A stretch of DNA of 64,000 nucleotides, from NCBI RefSeq assembly GCF_004361815.1, contig NZ_SNWA01000001.1, positions 3,658,001-3,722,000 of the forward strand, given 5' to 3'. Below, piece after piece: positions 36,513-45,780 of this stretch. This DNA comes from Paraburkholderia sp. BL10I2N1. GTDB taxonomy: Bacteria > Pseudomonadota > Gammaproteobacteria > Burkholderiales > Burkholderiaceae. The position numbers and the translations under genes were made by a program. Below the pieces are notes generated by a model. The model saw nothing but the letters and a program-made list of their open reading frames with translations, had not been told where the DNA came from and did not search any database. Every line of letters begins with the position of its first letter. Positions within the stretch are counted from its first letter, which is position 1.

Positions 36513-37670
36513 TCATCTCACGGTGACGCTCGCCCCCTGCCGCGTATCGCGGCGCAGACGGTCGATTTTTTCCCAGTCGAGCGTGATGCCAAGCCCTGGG
36601 CCTTGCGGAAGATGCAGCGCGAAATTCTCGTAGCGCAGCGGCTCGGTGAGAATTTCTTCGGTCAGCAGCAACGGCCCGAAGAGTTCGGTGCCCCACTTCA
36701 GCTCGCCGAACGTACTGAAGAGTTGCGCCGACGCCATCGTGCCGACCGCGCCTTCGAGCATCGTGCCGCCGTACAGGTCGATGTTCGCCGCGAGGGCAAT
36801 CGCGGCGACGTTCGCGGCGCCGGTGAGCCCGCCCGACTGGGCGATCTTGACGGCGAATACATCGGCGCCGCGCGTGCTGGCGACCGCAAAGGCATCGGCC
36901 GGACCGTGCAGCGCTTCGTCGGCCATGATGGGCACGCGGGCGATGTCGGTCAGACGCTTTAACCCCGCGCGGTTCCCGGCGGCGATCGGCTGTTCGATCA
37001 GCGCAACGCCCGCTTCGGCGAAACGCGAGGCGGCCCAGATCGCTTCCGGTTCACTCCATGCCTGATTGACGTCGACGCGCACTTCGCCACGCCCGTCCAG
37101 CGCTTTACTGATCGCAACGACATGCGCGACGTCGTCAGCTACCGCCTGCGAACCGATCTTCAGCTTGAACACGCGATGGCGCCGCGCCTCGAGCACGCGC
37201 TCCGCTTCGTCGATATCGCGCTTCGTGTCGCCGCTCGCGAGCGTCCATGCCACGTCGACGCTTTCGCGCACGCGCCCGCCCAACAATTCCGACAGCGGCA
37301 CGTTTAGCCGCCGCGCCTGCGCATCGAACAGCGCCGTTTCGACTGCGCATTTTGCAAAGCGGTTGCCCTGAAACAGTTTGCGCAGCTTCGCCATCGCAGC
37401 GCCTGGACGTGTCGCGTCCATACCTTTGAGCAACGGCGCGAAGTAGGTGTCGAGATTGACCTTGATGCTTTCCGGGCTTTCTTCGCCGTACGCGAGACCG
37501 CCGATCGTCGTGCCTTCGCCGACGCCGATGCTGCCGTCGGCGGAGCGGATGCGCACCAGCACGAGCGTCTGGCAGTTCATGGTGGCGACCGACAGCCGGT
37601 GCGGACGGATCGTCGGAACATCGACGAGGATCGTCTCCACGGTTTCGATCTTGACGGGTGTTGCTATCAT
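36513..37670 (-). CDS. catB: Muconate cycloisomerase
   Basis: Enolase-superfamily lactonising enzyme of 385 residues converting cis,cis-muconate to muconolactone. The KLKIGS lysine motif, metal ligands in DVNQAW, EQPIA and DEAL, and the acid/base Lys in KIAQSGG are all present. CAGGAGGGAAACGC precedes the ATG at 37670. It is the first gene of catBAC and diverges from catR across 91 bp. Confidence 0.97.
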   Translation of the reverse strand: MIATPVKIETVETILVDVPTIRPHRLSVATMNCQTLVLVRIRSADGSIGVGEGTTIGGLAYGEESPESIKVNLDTYFAPLLKGMDATRPGAAMAKLRKLFQGNRFAKCAVETALFDAQARRLNVPLSELLGGRVRESVDVAWTLASGDTKRDIDEAERVLEARRHRVFKLKIGSQAVADDVAHVVAISKALDGRGEVRVDVNQAWSEPEAIWAASRFAEAGVALIEQPIAAGNRAGLKRLTDIARVPIMADEALHGPADAFAVASTRGADVFAVKIAQSGGLTGAANVAAIALAANIDLYGGTMLEGAVGTMASAQLFSTFGELKWGTELFGPLLLTEEILTEPLRYENFALHLPQGPGLGITLDWEKIDRLRRDTRQGASVTVR

Positions 37671-37744
37671 GCGTTTCCCTCCTGATGCTGCACATGTTAG
37701 AAACAAACCCGCGTAGCAGTCCAACACCCATTACGACTACTTTC

Positions 37745-37759
37745 ATACCTTAGGGGTAT
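37745..37759. promoter_or_regulatory. LysR-type binding box in the catB-catR gap
   Basis: ATAC-N7-GTAT, a full match to the LysR-type recognition pattern with T-N11-A core. It lies 75 bp before the catB start and 2 bp before the catR ATG, and its AGGGG also serves as the catR ribosome site, which suggests autorepression. Confidence 0.65.
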
Positions 37760-37761
37760 GC

Positions 37762-38649
37762 ATGGAATTGCGCCAACTCCGTTATTTCATCGCCGTCGCC
37801 GAAGAAATGAACATCACGCGTGCCGCGGACCGGTTGCATATGACTCAGCCGCCGCTCAGCCGCCAGATCCAGCAGATTGAGGAAGACGTCGGCCTGCCGC
37901 TGTTCGAACGCGGCTCGCGTCCGCTGCGGCTGACCGAGGCGGGCCGCATCTTCTATACGCAGGCGAGGCGGCTCATCGAGGAAGCGGACGAACTCGCGCC
38001 GCTCACACGCCGTCTCGCGCAACTGGCCGAGCGCATCGTGATCGGCTTCGTGCCGTCGACGCTGTATGGGGCGTTGCCTGCCGTCATTCGCGCGTTTCGC
38101 GAGGCGGCGCCGCAGATCGAACTGTCGTTGATTGAGATGTTCACGATCGAGCAGTTGGGTGCGCTAAAAGGCGGCCGCATTGACGTGGGCTTTGGACGGT
38201 TGCGTTTCGACGATGCACAGCTGTCGCGCGAGGTGCTCGTCGACGAGCGGATGATTGCCGCGTTACCGCAGGGCCACCCGCTCGCCGCCGGCACAGACAC
38301 GCTGACGCTTGCCGACATTGCACGTGAAACGCTGATCGTCTACCCGAGCGCGCCACGGCCAAGCTACGCGGACCAGCAACTGTCCGCGCTGCGTGACCAC
38401 GCGCTGGAACCGAAGGCGGTTCACGAAGTGCGCGAACTGCAGACGGCACTCGGGCTCGTCGCAGCGCAGGTCGGTGTGTCCCTCGTGCCGGAGAGCGTCG
38501 AAGGCCTGCGCGCGCATGGCGTGGTGTACCGGCCAGTTCTGGACGCGAACGTGTCCTCGCCGATCATCATGAGCCGCCGCCTGCAGGACGAATCGCCCAC
38601 GACCACCCTCTTTTGCTCGCTGGCGCGCGATCTGTTCCGGCATGGCTGA
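37762..38649 (+). CDS. catR: LysR family regulator of the cat genes
   Basis: Regulator of 295 residues with the N-terminal winged helix-turn-helix (MELRQLRYFIAVAEEMNITRAADRL, residues 1-60 region) and a substrate-binding domain. CatR/CatM proteins activate catBCA-type operons in response to cis,cis-muconate. Divergent placement from catB and the LysR box support that role. The ATG at 37762 is preceded by AGGGG inside the box. Confidence 0.93.
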   Translation: MELRQLRYFIAVAEEMNITRAADRLHMTQPPLSRQIQQIEEDVGLPLFERGSRPLRLTEAGRIFYTQARRLIEEADELAPLTRRLAQLAERIVIGFVPSTLYGALPAVIRAFREAAPQIELSLIEMFTIEQLGALKGGRIDVGFGRLRFDDAQLSREVLVDERMIAALPQGHPLAAGTDTLTLADIARETLIVYPSAPRPSYADQQLSALRDHALEPKAVHEVRELQTALGLVAAQVGVSLVPESVEGLRAHGVVYRPVLDANVSSPIIMSRRLQDESPTTTLFCSLARDLFRHG

Positions 38650-38742
38650 TATCGCGCTGCCGACGTAGAGCGCATATGTCCTCGCTTGCCGCAGCCTGGA
38701 GAGAAAGCGTCAACTGATTGCGCCTGTTCCGCCGCTGCTCGC

Positions 38743-39237
38743 CTACTCCTTCCTTTCCAGCCGCAGGTACGTATCGGCGGCAACGAGGCCAAACACGATA
38801 TGAGACATGAAGCTCACCCAACTGCGGGCGTCCTCAATCCATGGGAACACGTGGCTCATGCCATAGAAGTTGATGAGATACACGGTGGCGCCAAAAACCG
38901 CGCCCGCCAGCGAGGCCATCCCCATGCTCGAATCGAAGCTGAACGGCGCGATGATCACCGCCAGAATGAGCGCGAAGATGATCGAAAGCAGGAAGTGAAC
39001 GACCAGCGCCACCAGCACGATGCCCACGTCGAACGTGGCGGGCTGCGCTAGCACACCGCGCCCCACCGCAATCGCCGCGATCATTCGAGGCGCCCCCCAG
39101 GGGCTCTGCCCGGCAAACCACATCCCAAGAAATTCGAGCACCAGAAAGACCGCTCCCGCTGCGCAGCCGGCGATTACGGCTGCACGCCAGTCGGGCACGC
39201 GGCGAATGAAGTGGTGCAAGTGCATGTGACGTTCCAT
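38743..39237 (-). CDS. Membrane protein, hypothetical (YagU-like)
   Basis: 164-residue integral membrane protein with four predicted helices: about 20-40 (AAVIAGCAAGAVFLVLEFLG), 60-95, 105-130 and 140-155. A His-rich cytoplasmic start (MERHMHLHHFIRR) precedes the first helix. The size and the layout resemble small YagU/DUF1440-type inner-membrane proteins, but this is not certain. AAGAAGG lies before the ATG at 39237. It converges with catR. Confidence 0.8.
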   Translation of the reverse strand: MERHMHLHHFIRRVPDWRAAVIAGCAAGAVFLVLEFLGMWFAGQSPWGAPRMIAAIAVGRGVLAQPATFDVGIVLVALVVHFLLSIIFALILAVIIAPFSFDSSMGMASLAGAVFGATVYLINFYGMSHVFPWIEDARSWVSFMSHIVFGLVAADTYLRLERKE

Positions 39238-39548
39238 CGCGACCTTCTTTAGACGCGACCCGATTCCGCTGCTTTCATTAATCATTTTAGAAAATGTGGA
39301 CGGAAAAGGCACTGTGCCTGCGGGTCGGTTCCGCTGACGAGGTATTCGTGCTCTGAAGGAACCGGAAATTGCGATCAGGCGATGTTGCGCAGCCCGCTGC
39401 GCTGCAGCGACGCACCCGGAAGCGCTGTGCATCGTGGCTGGATTCCATCCCTCTTCCCCAGCCCTCCCAACTGGCGCTTCATTCGAGGAAGCCAGATTCC
39501 AGCGAGGCGACGATCAAGCGATTGAGCTTATCTCGCCGCAATGCGTTG
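39238..39548. other. Intergenic stretch
   Basis: 311 nt between two leftward genes; no gene, strong hairpin or repeat seen. Confidence 0.4.
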
Positions 39549-39932
39549 TCACGCGATCTGCTGAACCCATTGACTCCGCCAACCCGGCGCTTCAAAGGGA
39601 TCCGAAAAATACTGGGTCTCGTGAACGACCTTGCCGTTGCAGAACTCCATAATGCTGACGGTATAGGCCGGTCGCCCGTTATAGGTGATGGCGTATTCCG
39701 TGATCCATAGATTGCCGTCTCCTTGAATTCGCCTGACATCGAAACCCGCTGGCTTGCCTGGATGATGGCTCCGCAGTGCCTGCAAATTCATTCTCCCGAG
39801 GATTCGTTCACCTGACTGGGGATAGTCACAGATGGCATCATCATCGTAAATATCGTGTTCTGCGTCGAGATCGCCGGCCGCCGACGCTTGCCAGTGCGCA
39901 TTCAGGGCTTCACGTATTTTCTCGTCCTGCAT
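39549..39932 (-). CDS. NTF2-like / SnoaL-like protein
   Basis: 127-residue cone-fold protein. Typical stretches are LNAHWQASAAGDLDAEHDIYDDDAICDYPQ (first third) and YTVSIMEFCNGKVVHETQYFSDPFEAP (last third), the pattern of SnoaL-like nuclear transport factor 2 family proteins. GGAGG lies 6 nt before the ATG at 39932. Such proteins bind or isomerise small hydrophobic molecules; the ligand here is unknown. Confidence 0.88.
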   Translation of the reverse strand: MQDEKIREALNAHWQASAAGDLDAEHDIYDDDAICDYPQSGERILGRMNLQALRSHHPGKPAGFDVRRIQGDGNLWITEYAITYNGRPAYTVSIMEFCNGKVVHETQYFSDPFEAPGWRSQWVQQIA

Positions 39933-40332
39933 GGAGTGCCTCCGGATACCGCTTACGTTCATCTATCGCGTGCGTCGTGGAATAAACCCGGGGCTGCCCG
40001 TCTTGACGACTTCGAGACTCCACGAAGCACGTGCTCAATGAGTGCGCTTACTGCGGGAAGTATAAGTCTCAACTTCACTGCAATGGGCAGTGGTTAGCAA
40101 GGGGGCGACTTCTCGAATTGCCTACGATCTTCGAGCCGGTGCCGAACGACCATTTCTGGCCGAGCCCAGAAGTACACGGTCAGTTTGAACATCACTGGCT
40201 TCGGCCGGAAGCCGAACTTCCGTATCCGACCCACAAGGGACGGTCGGCGCTATCAACAACAGACCTTCGCCAAGGGCAATGTGGGTTCCAGGCTTGGCGT
40301 CCAGGGCGCACTCGCCTGGTGGCAAGGAAGCT
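39933..40332. other. Intergenic stretch
   Basis: 400 nt without a supportable gene. A cysteine-containing frame begins at about 40031 on the plus strand, but it runs antisense into the DoxX gene and shows no family match. Confidence 0.4.
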
Positions 40333-40677
40333 TCAAGCTCGGACTGCCACCGTAACCACAATGAGCGCCGAGAAGATCAGCGCCGGGACGAGATGCCGGA
40401 AAGGCTCCCGATTTCGTAGCAACGTGAAAAGCGCGCCGATCATGATCGCACCGGCCAGCGTTAGGCCCAAGACTCTGGTTTGTTGTCCAAGAAGAAGTGC
40501 CGCACTGAACAGCTCGAGAGCGCCACAGAGCAACTGAAACCATGCTGGGTAACCCCAGCGCGCGAAGTCGCGCTTCACCGCGCCGCGTCCTGCGAGATTG
40601 ACCACCCCAGCAACCGCGAACAGAACCGCTACGATCGTCGCGAGAATCGATTCGAAAGATGCAGTGTTTAACGCCAT
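40333..40677 (-). CDS. DoxX family membrane protein
   Basis: 114-residue membrane protein with four hydrophobic segments and the DoxX-type LCGALELFSAALLLG segment in the second. GGAG lies 7 nt before ATG 40677; an in-frame ATG at 40683 overlaps the epimerase stop (ATGA) and could be used by reinitiation. It forms a two-gene unit with the upstream epimerase gene. DoxX proteins are linked to redox and thiol homeostasis in some bacteria; the role here is not known. Confidence 0.85.
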   Translation of the reverse strand: MALNTASFESILATIVAVLFAVAGVVNLAGRGAVKRDFARWGYPAWFQLLCGALELFSAALLLGQQTRVLGLTLAGAIMIGALFTLLRNREPFRHLVPALIFSALIVVTVAVRA

Positions 40678-40679
40678 CG

Positions 40680-41603
40680 TCATGCTCCGTTGCTTTGCTG
40701 AAAGTGCTTCTGTACAGAGAGGTCCGCAATCAAGCCGGGGCCGTGGGGTTCCCACGCAAGAATTCGCCGGGCATTCTGTCCGCTTACTGTCTGGTCGAGC
40801 GCCAGTGCGTCAGCAAATGGCCCGAGCGATTTGCGGGCATCGTCGAGCGGCCAGAATTCGACGCGGTCGGCGCCGACCGAGGCTCGAATCGCTTCGCCTA
40901 TGTCGACAACGGCAACGGCATCTTCAGCGACCACGTTGAAAATCTGTCCGGTGACTCGATCGTCCCCGCTTGCCGCGCGCTCCACCGCGCTCAGATAAGC
41001 CGTGGCGAGATCATCGACATGCACGGCAGGCCAGTGGTTGCGACCATCGCCGACGACTCTCACCCTGCCGGTCTGGCAGACCATGCCGGCAAGCATGCCG
41101 AAGACGCCGCCGCCGTAGCCGTGCACCATCGCCGGCCGGAGGATCACCGCGGCAATCGAGCGGCGTGCTGCCAGCGCCTGCACGTGTTGCTCCACTGCGG
41201 GCCGCCAGGCGACGAGTGGTGTTGGGTTCAGTGCCGTCGCTTCAGTCGCGGGCTCGCCCTCCGTATCGCCGTAGACCCAGGTGCCCGACGTATAGACAAA
41301 CGCCGCGCCCGGCCGCAAATGCGAAAGCATCGCCTCAGTCGCGGCCTCGTCAGCAGCGGCGGCGGAAGCATCGTTGGTCGACGCCATGTGCACCACGCCA
41401 TTGGCGGCACCGGCAGTCGCAGCGAAAGACTGTGGCTCACGCAAGTCGCCGCCATGCAGTTTCACGCCGAGACGTGCCAGCGCACTTGCTGCCGCCGACC
41501 TGTCTTCGCGCACCAGCGCCGTCACCTGGTGGCCGCGGCTAATTGCCTTGCGCGCGACTGCTTGCCCGATGTAGCCCGTACCACCTGTAATGAACAGTTC
41601 CAT
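40680..41603 (-). CDS. NAD-dependent epimerase/dehydratase-family (extended SDR) protein
   Basis: 307-residue atypical extended SDR. ELFITGGTGYIGQAVARKA at the N-terminus is the NAD(P)-binding motif. The usual YxxxK pair is not evident: the segment after SGTWVYGDTEGEP carries Trp-Arg-Pro where many epimerases have Tyr-x3-Lys, so it may act as a reductase or a redox sensor. GAGGAAAACGTT precedes the ATG at 41603. It diverges from a TetR gene over a 131-bp gap with two operators. Confidence 0.88.
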   Translation of the reverse strand: MELFITGGTGYIGQAVARKAISRGHQVTALVREDRSAAASALARLGVKLHGGDLREPQSFAATAGAANGVVHMASTNDASAAAADEAATEAMLSHLRPGAAFVYTSGTWVYGDTEGEPATEATALNPTPLVAWRPAVEQHVQALAARRSIAAVILRPAMVHGYGGGVFGMLAGMVCQTGRVRVVGDGRNHWPAVHVDDLATAYLSAVERAASGDDRVTGQIFNVVAEDAVAVVDIGEAIRASVGADRVEFWPLDDARKSLGPFADALALDQTVSGQNARRILAWEPHGPGLIADLSVQKHFQQSNGA

Positions 41604-41648
41604 AACGTTTTCCTCGATGAATTGCCTGCGGAGTCGATAAGTCACACG

Positions 41649-41670
41649 AACGAGACTTCTCGGTCTCGTT
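41649..41670. promoter_or_regulatory. TetR-type operator 1
   Basis: AACGAGAC (41649-41656) and GTCTCGTT (41663-41670) are perfect 8-bp arms around TTCTCG. It lies 46 bp before the epimerase start and 65 bp before the TetR start. Confidence 0.7.
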
Positions 41671-41682
41671 TTGACCAATCTA

Positions 41683-41704
41683 AACGAGACTGGTTAGTCT
41701 TGTC
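41683..41704. promoter_or_regulatory. TetR-type operator 2
   Basis: AACGAGAC-TGGTTA-GTCTTGTC has the same left arm and spacing as operator 1, with two mismatches in the right arm. Centres of the two sites are 34 bp apart, about three helical turns. Confidence 0.62.
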
Positions 41705-41734
41705 AACTGCCTGGCGATCTGTTATTTATCTGCT

Positions 41735-42340
41735 ATGAACACGCTCTTTCTCCCCGACCTGAGCCCGCTGCAACGCCGTAAGCGGTTCGCGATCTTCGAC
41801 GGCGCAAAAGCCATTTTTTTGAGGCAGGGTTTCGGCCTGGCAACGATGGACGATGTCGCCGCGGCCGCTGGCGTCGGCAAACAGACGGTCTACCGCCACT
41901 TCAAGTCGAAGGAGGCGCTCTTTGTCGGTCTGGTGAGTTCGATGTGCGCTCAGGTGGGTGAACTTCTTGCCAGTGCTCAGGACGAGCAATCCGATGGCTC
42001 ACCCGAAGTTGAGTTGCGCGAGCTGGGATGGGTGTTGGCACGAATCCTTATCGAGCCGGATTATCTGCGGCTTTACCGGGCCATCGTTGCTGAGGCCGAG
42101 CGTCTTCCGGAACTCGGCCAGGTGTTTTACGAAAATGGTGCGAAGGTCGTGCGCGTCTTCGCCGCAAAAATTCTGCGAAAGCGATTTGACGAATCGACTG
42201 CTGCATTGCGGGCAGCGACATTCGTTCAGTTGGTGCTAGGCGACGCGTATCTGGAACTGTCCATTGGCTACACGGTGCCCGATGTTGAAGCGCGCTTCGC
42301 GCTGCAGATTGACGAGGCGGTGGCGGCGGCACTTCGCTAA
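41735..42340 (+). CDS. TetR family transcriptional regulator
   Basis: 201-residue regulator. Helix-turn-helix in residues about 16-62 (FAIFDGAKAIFLRQGF; VAAAAGVGKQTVYRHFKSKEALF). The C-terminal domain resembles the AefR-like type. It is divergent from the epimerase-DoxX pair and two matching inverted repeats lie in the gap, so it probably represses both directions. A T7 run at about 41814-41820 sits in its coding sequence without disturbing the frame. Confidence 0.93.
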   Translation: MNTLFLPDLSPLQRRKRFAIFDGAKAIFLRQGFGLATMDDVAAAAGVGKQTVYRHFKSKEALFVGLVSSMCAQVGELLASAQDEQSDGSPEVELRELGWVLARILIEPDYLRLYRAIVAEAERLPELGQVFYENGAKVVRVFAAKILRKRFDESTAALRAATFVQLVLGDAYLELSIGYTVPDVEARFALQIDEAVAAALR

Positions 42341-42521
42341 AGCGTGCAGCGGCCCACGAACATCAGCGCATGTCCTTTTCAGGCAGCCAGCCGCGCTCGA
42401 TTCGTTCTATCAACAATGTGTCGTTCCACGAACCCGGACGGAGCCGAATGGGCGCTTCACGCGCAAGTTGATACTTTTACCGGTCTAAGCCCGACTGACA
42501 CCATGCCTCGACGCCATACCG

Positions 42522-44825
42522 CTACACCTCGACGCCCGGCTCGGCATACGGCTCCAGCAGGCGGCGCGCGTACACCATCGCTTCCACGGGCCGGCTGAAC
42601 AGATAACCCTGCTGCTTGTCGCAGCCGATCGAGCGCAGGAAGGACGCCTGCGCCGGTGTCTCGACCCCCTCGGCCGTCACGTTCATGCCGAGCGAATGCG
42701 CCATCGCGACCACCGCCTGCGTGATCGCAACCGAGTCGCGGTGGTCCGGCAAGCCGGCGACAAACGACCGGTCGACCTTCAGGTTATGCAGCGGAAAGCG
42801 CTTCAGATACGACAGCGACGAATAGCCCGTGCCGAAATCGTCGACGGAAATCTGCACGCCCATGCCAGTCAGCGCCCTTAGCATCGGCAGTACGGTTTCG
42901 CTGTCGCGCATCAGAAGCCCTTCGGTAATCTCCAGTTCCAGTGCGCCGGGATCGAGCCCGGTACGGCCAAGACAGTACTGGACGCGCTCGACCAGCCCAT
43001 CGTTGAACTGGCGCGGCGACAGATTGACGGCGATGACGAGGTCCGGCGCAATCGTCCTTCGCCATTCGGCTGCCTGCCCGCACGCCCGTTCGAGCACCCA
43101 GTGGCCGATCGCGACGATGAGCCCCGTGTCCTCCGCGACCGGAATGAATTCCGCCGGCGACACCTGGCCGAGTTCGCTGTTGGTCCAGCGCAGAAGCGCC
43201 TCGGCGCCGATCGTTTTACCGCACCGGCTTTCGACGACCGGCTGGTAGGCGAGACTGAGTTCGTCCGAGGTCAGCGCACGCCGCAGAGACTGCTCGATCG
43301 CAAAGCGGCGTTGCAGGCGCTGGTTGAGTTGCGCGGTGAAGAACTGGAAGTTATTGCGACCACGCTGCTTGGCGTGATACATCGCCGAATCGGCGTTGCG
43401 CATCAGCGTGGTGGCGTCGTGTCCATCTTCAGGCGACACGCTGATCCCGATCGACACCCCCAGGTAATACTCGTTGTTCGCCACTTCAAACGGCTGGGCG
43501 ATTGCATCGAGCACCTGCCGCGCGAGTGCCGCGAGGCAGCCTGTATCCTCGTATTCGTTGACGACGATCACAAATTCGTCGCCGCCGACGCGCGCCAGCG
43601 TGTCCTCTACGTCTACACAGCGCGCCAGCCGGTAGGCGACGCTGCGCAGCAGCGCATCGCCCGCATCGTGACCGGCTGTGTCGTTGACCTTCTTGAAACC
43701 GTCGAGATCGACAAACAGAACGGCGACGCGCCGGGGCGGCGCAGAGCCGTCCCGCGGATCGAACAGCTCACGCATCCGGTCGCCGAGATACGTCCGGTTA
43801 TAGAGGCCAGTGAGAGAATCGCGCGTTGCCAGGTACCTGAGTTGCTGCTGTGCCTCGCGCACCGGTCCGATATCGTTGAACGAGATCAGCACCGAACTGG
43901 CTTCCGTCTCGCCCGGCTTGATGATGGGCACAACGTTCCCGGTGATCCAGATGACGTTGCCATCGACGAGTTCCAGACCCAGCGTGAGGCCAAGCAGTGG
44001 CTTGCCGCTCGCCAGCACTCGGCGGGTCGGGCGTTCGCCGTCCGGGATCGTGGTGCCGTCCTCCCGCAACGCGCGGACCACCACCGAATAGATGTCGCGG
44101 CCGACGAGGCCGGTTTTGGCACACAGCATCCGGTGCGCACTCGGATTGCACGCCAGCACGATGCCCGAGCGCGATTGCACGACAATCCCTTCGTTCAGGT
44201 GATCGACCACGAGCCGGTGATGCTCTTCGCTTTGCGCAAGACGCCGGGCGATCCTGTCCTGATGTACCGCGAGCCCGACGCTGCGGCCAATGTCGCGCAG
44301 GATGGCTTCTTCTTCCTCGCCTGGCCGGCGCGGCGCGCGATAGTAAACCGCAAATGCACCCAGCACTGCGCCCGCGTCGTCCTGAAACGGAATCGACCAG
44401 CACGCCCGCAGCCCCACCGGCAGCGCGAGATGCTTGAAATCAGCCCATAGCGTATCCGTCTCGATGTCCTCGACGACCACCATCCGCCGCTCGTACATTG
44501 CGGTGCCGCACGACCCGACCCTCGGGCCGATTGCGGCCCCGTCGATTGCCGCGCTGTACTGCGCGGGCAACGACGGCGCCGCGCCCACCCTGACGTGCTG
44601 GCCGTCGGCATCGAGCAGCAGGATCGTGCAGGACGCGCCATCGCCCAGCAGCGCCTCGGCGCGGTTGCAGACTTCCACCAGCAATTCCGGCAATGGCGTA
44701 TTGCGCGTGATCAGCCGCAAAACGCTCTGCTCGGAGGCCAGCACTTCGGCGGCCAGACCCGAGCCATATCGGACGCTTTCCGGTTCGGTGTCCATGATGA
44801 AACCTGCGGCGTCTTGACGGATCAT
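42522..44825 (-). CDS. GAF-PAS-GGDEF-EAL cyclic-di-GMP signalling protein
   Basis: 767-residue composite sensor. A GAF domain (about 45-185), a PAS domain (about 200-320), GGDEF (about 330-500) and EAL (about 510-755) follow one another. The cyclase site ARVGGDEF is intact, as are EAL catalytic elements (GAEALLRW, DDFGTGYSSLSYL, KVDRSF, EGVET), so both synthesis and breakdown of c-di-GMP are possible. No RxxD inhibitory site is seen just before GGDEF. The ATG at 44825 has AGGGAG 7 nt upstream; no transmembrane segment. Its proximity to the exopolysaccharide locus is suggestive only. Confidence 0.95.
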   Translation of the reverse strand: MIRQDAAGFIMDTEPESVRYGSGLAAEVLASEQSVLRLITRNTPLPELLVEVCNRAEALLGDGASCTILLLDADGQHVRVGAAPSLPAQYSAAIDGAAIGPRVGSCGTAMYERRMVVVEDIETDTLWADFKHLALPVGLRACWSIPFQDDAGAVLGAFAVYYRAPRRPGEEEEAILRDIGRSVGLAVHQDRIARRLAQSEEHHRLVVDHLNEGIVVQSRSGIVLACNPSAHRMLCAKTGLVGRDIYSVVVRALREDGTTIPDGERPTRRVLASGKPLLGLTLGLELVDGNVIWITGNVVPIIKPGETEASSVLISFNDIGPVREAQQQLRYLATRDSLTGLYNRTYLGDRMRELFDPRDGSAPPRRVAVLFVDLDGFKKVNDTAGHDAGDALLRSVAYRLARCVDVEDTLARVGGDEFVIVVNEYEDTGCLAALARQVLDAIAQPFEVANNEYYLGVSIGISVSPEDGHDATTLMRNADSAMYHAKQRGRNNFQFFTAQLNQRLQRRFAIEQSLRRALTSDELSLAYQPVVESRCGKTIGAEALLRWTNSELGQVSPAEFIPVAEDTGLIVAIGHWVLERACGQAAEWRRTIAPDLVIAVNLSPRQFNDGLVERVQYCLGRTGLDPGALELEITEGLLMRDSETVLPMLRALTGMGVQISVDDFGTGYSSLSYLKRFPLHNLKVDRSFVAGLPDHRDSVAITQAVVAMAHSLGMNVTAEGVETPAQASFLRSIGCDKQQGYLFSRPVEAMVYARRLLEPYAEPGVEV

Positions 44826-45059
44826 ATCTGCGCTCCCTATCCCGACAACGGCAAGACCAGCCCTCTGGCACACTGGGGTTTACGCCGACAGGAAGCAGGA
44901 CGGCACGTGAAACGACAGTCCTGACAACGATACATGAAGTAGGGCCGCGGTACCTCTATGCCGAATGGCCAGGTGGGCTCCCAGAATGATATCCGGCTGA
45001 CAACGCCCATCTCCGCAGATCGTGGCAGACTAGCCGGATCAACCGTGATGGGGCCGATC

Positions 45060-45713
45060 ATGGAGCGTGCTTTCATCGATCGCGCGGAAGCCGGCCGCGT
45101 GCTCGCGCGTCAGTTAGGCGCCTGGGCGAATCGCAGCGACGTCGTCGTGCTCGGGTTGCCGCGCGGCGGCGTGCCAGTCGCCTTCGAGGTCGCAGACGCG
45201 CTCGGCGCGCAACTCGACGTGCTGGTGGTGCGCAAGCTGGGTTTGCCGATTCAACCCGAACTCGCGATGGGCGCGATCGCCTCGGGCGGCGCGCAGTACG
45301 TCGACCGCCTGCTGATCGACGACGCGGGCGTCACGCCGATCGAGTTCGAGCGGGTGCTGGAAGAGGCCAGGCTCGAACTCGCCGAGCGGGAGCAGATGTA
45401 CCGCCAGGCCCGGCCGCCTGTGGACCTGACCGGACGTATCGTGATCGTCATCGACGACGGCATGGCGACCGGGGCGACGCTGCTGGCCGCCGCGCGGGCA
45501 TTGCGCGCTCGTGCGCCGGCAAAAATCATCGCGGCATTGCCGGTCGCTCCTGCCGGCGCGGATGCGCGGCTGGGCGATGCCGTCGATGACTTCGTCTGCG
45601 CGCTGACGCCACGCATGTTCTTCAGCGTGGGTCAGTTCTACGCGGATTTCAGCGAAACCACCCACGACGACGTGTGCAACCTGCTCGCCCGCGCGCGCCG
45701 GAATGCAGGCTGA
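45060..45713 (+). CDS. Phosphoribosyltransferase family protein
   Basis: 217-residue PRTase-fold protein starting MERAFIDRAEAGRVLA. The PRPP-binding loop VIVIDDGMATGATLLAAARAL lies near residues 122-142, and GLPRGGVPVAFEVA near 30-43. Stand-alone members of this family are often near genes for stress or carbohydrate functions and their substrate is unknown. An in-frame ATG at 45048 is an alternative start. Confidence 0.9.
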   Translation: MERAFIDRAEAGRVLARQLGAWANRSDVVVLGLPRGGVPVAFEVADALGAQLDVLVVRKLGLPIQPELAMGAIASGGAQYVDRLLIDDAGVTPIEFERVLEEARLELAEREQMYRQARPPVDLTGRIVIVIDDGMATGATLLAAARALRARAPAKIIAALPVAPAGADARLGDAVDDFVCALTPRMFFSVGQFYADFSETTHDDVCNLLARARRNAG

Positions 45714-45780
45714 AGCACGCGCGACGCGTCCGGCGCAACAGCCGTGTGCGGTTGCTTCCGTCCGGCGGTTGAGCGACTTT

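Noticed and set aside
40031..40537. Cysteine-containing plus-strand frame
   Set aside because: Runs antisense into the DoxX gene and becomes Arg-rich; no zinc-finger family was recognised.
41814..41820. T7 run in the TetR gene as a third frameshift
   Set aside because: The frame is continuous through the run (KAIFLRQGF), so no lesion exists here.
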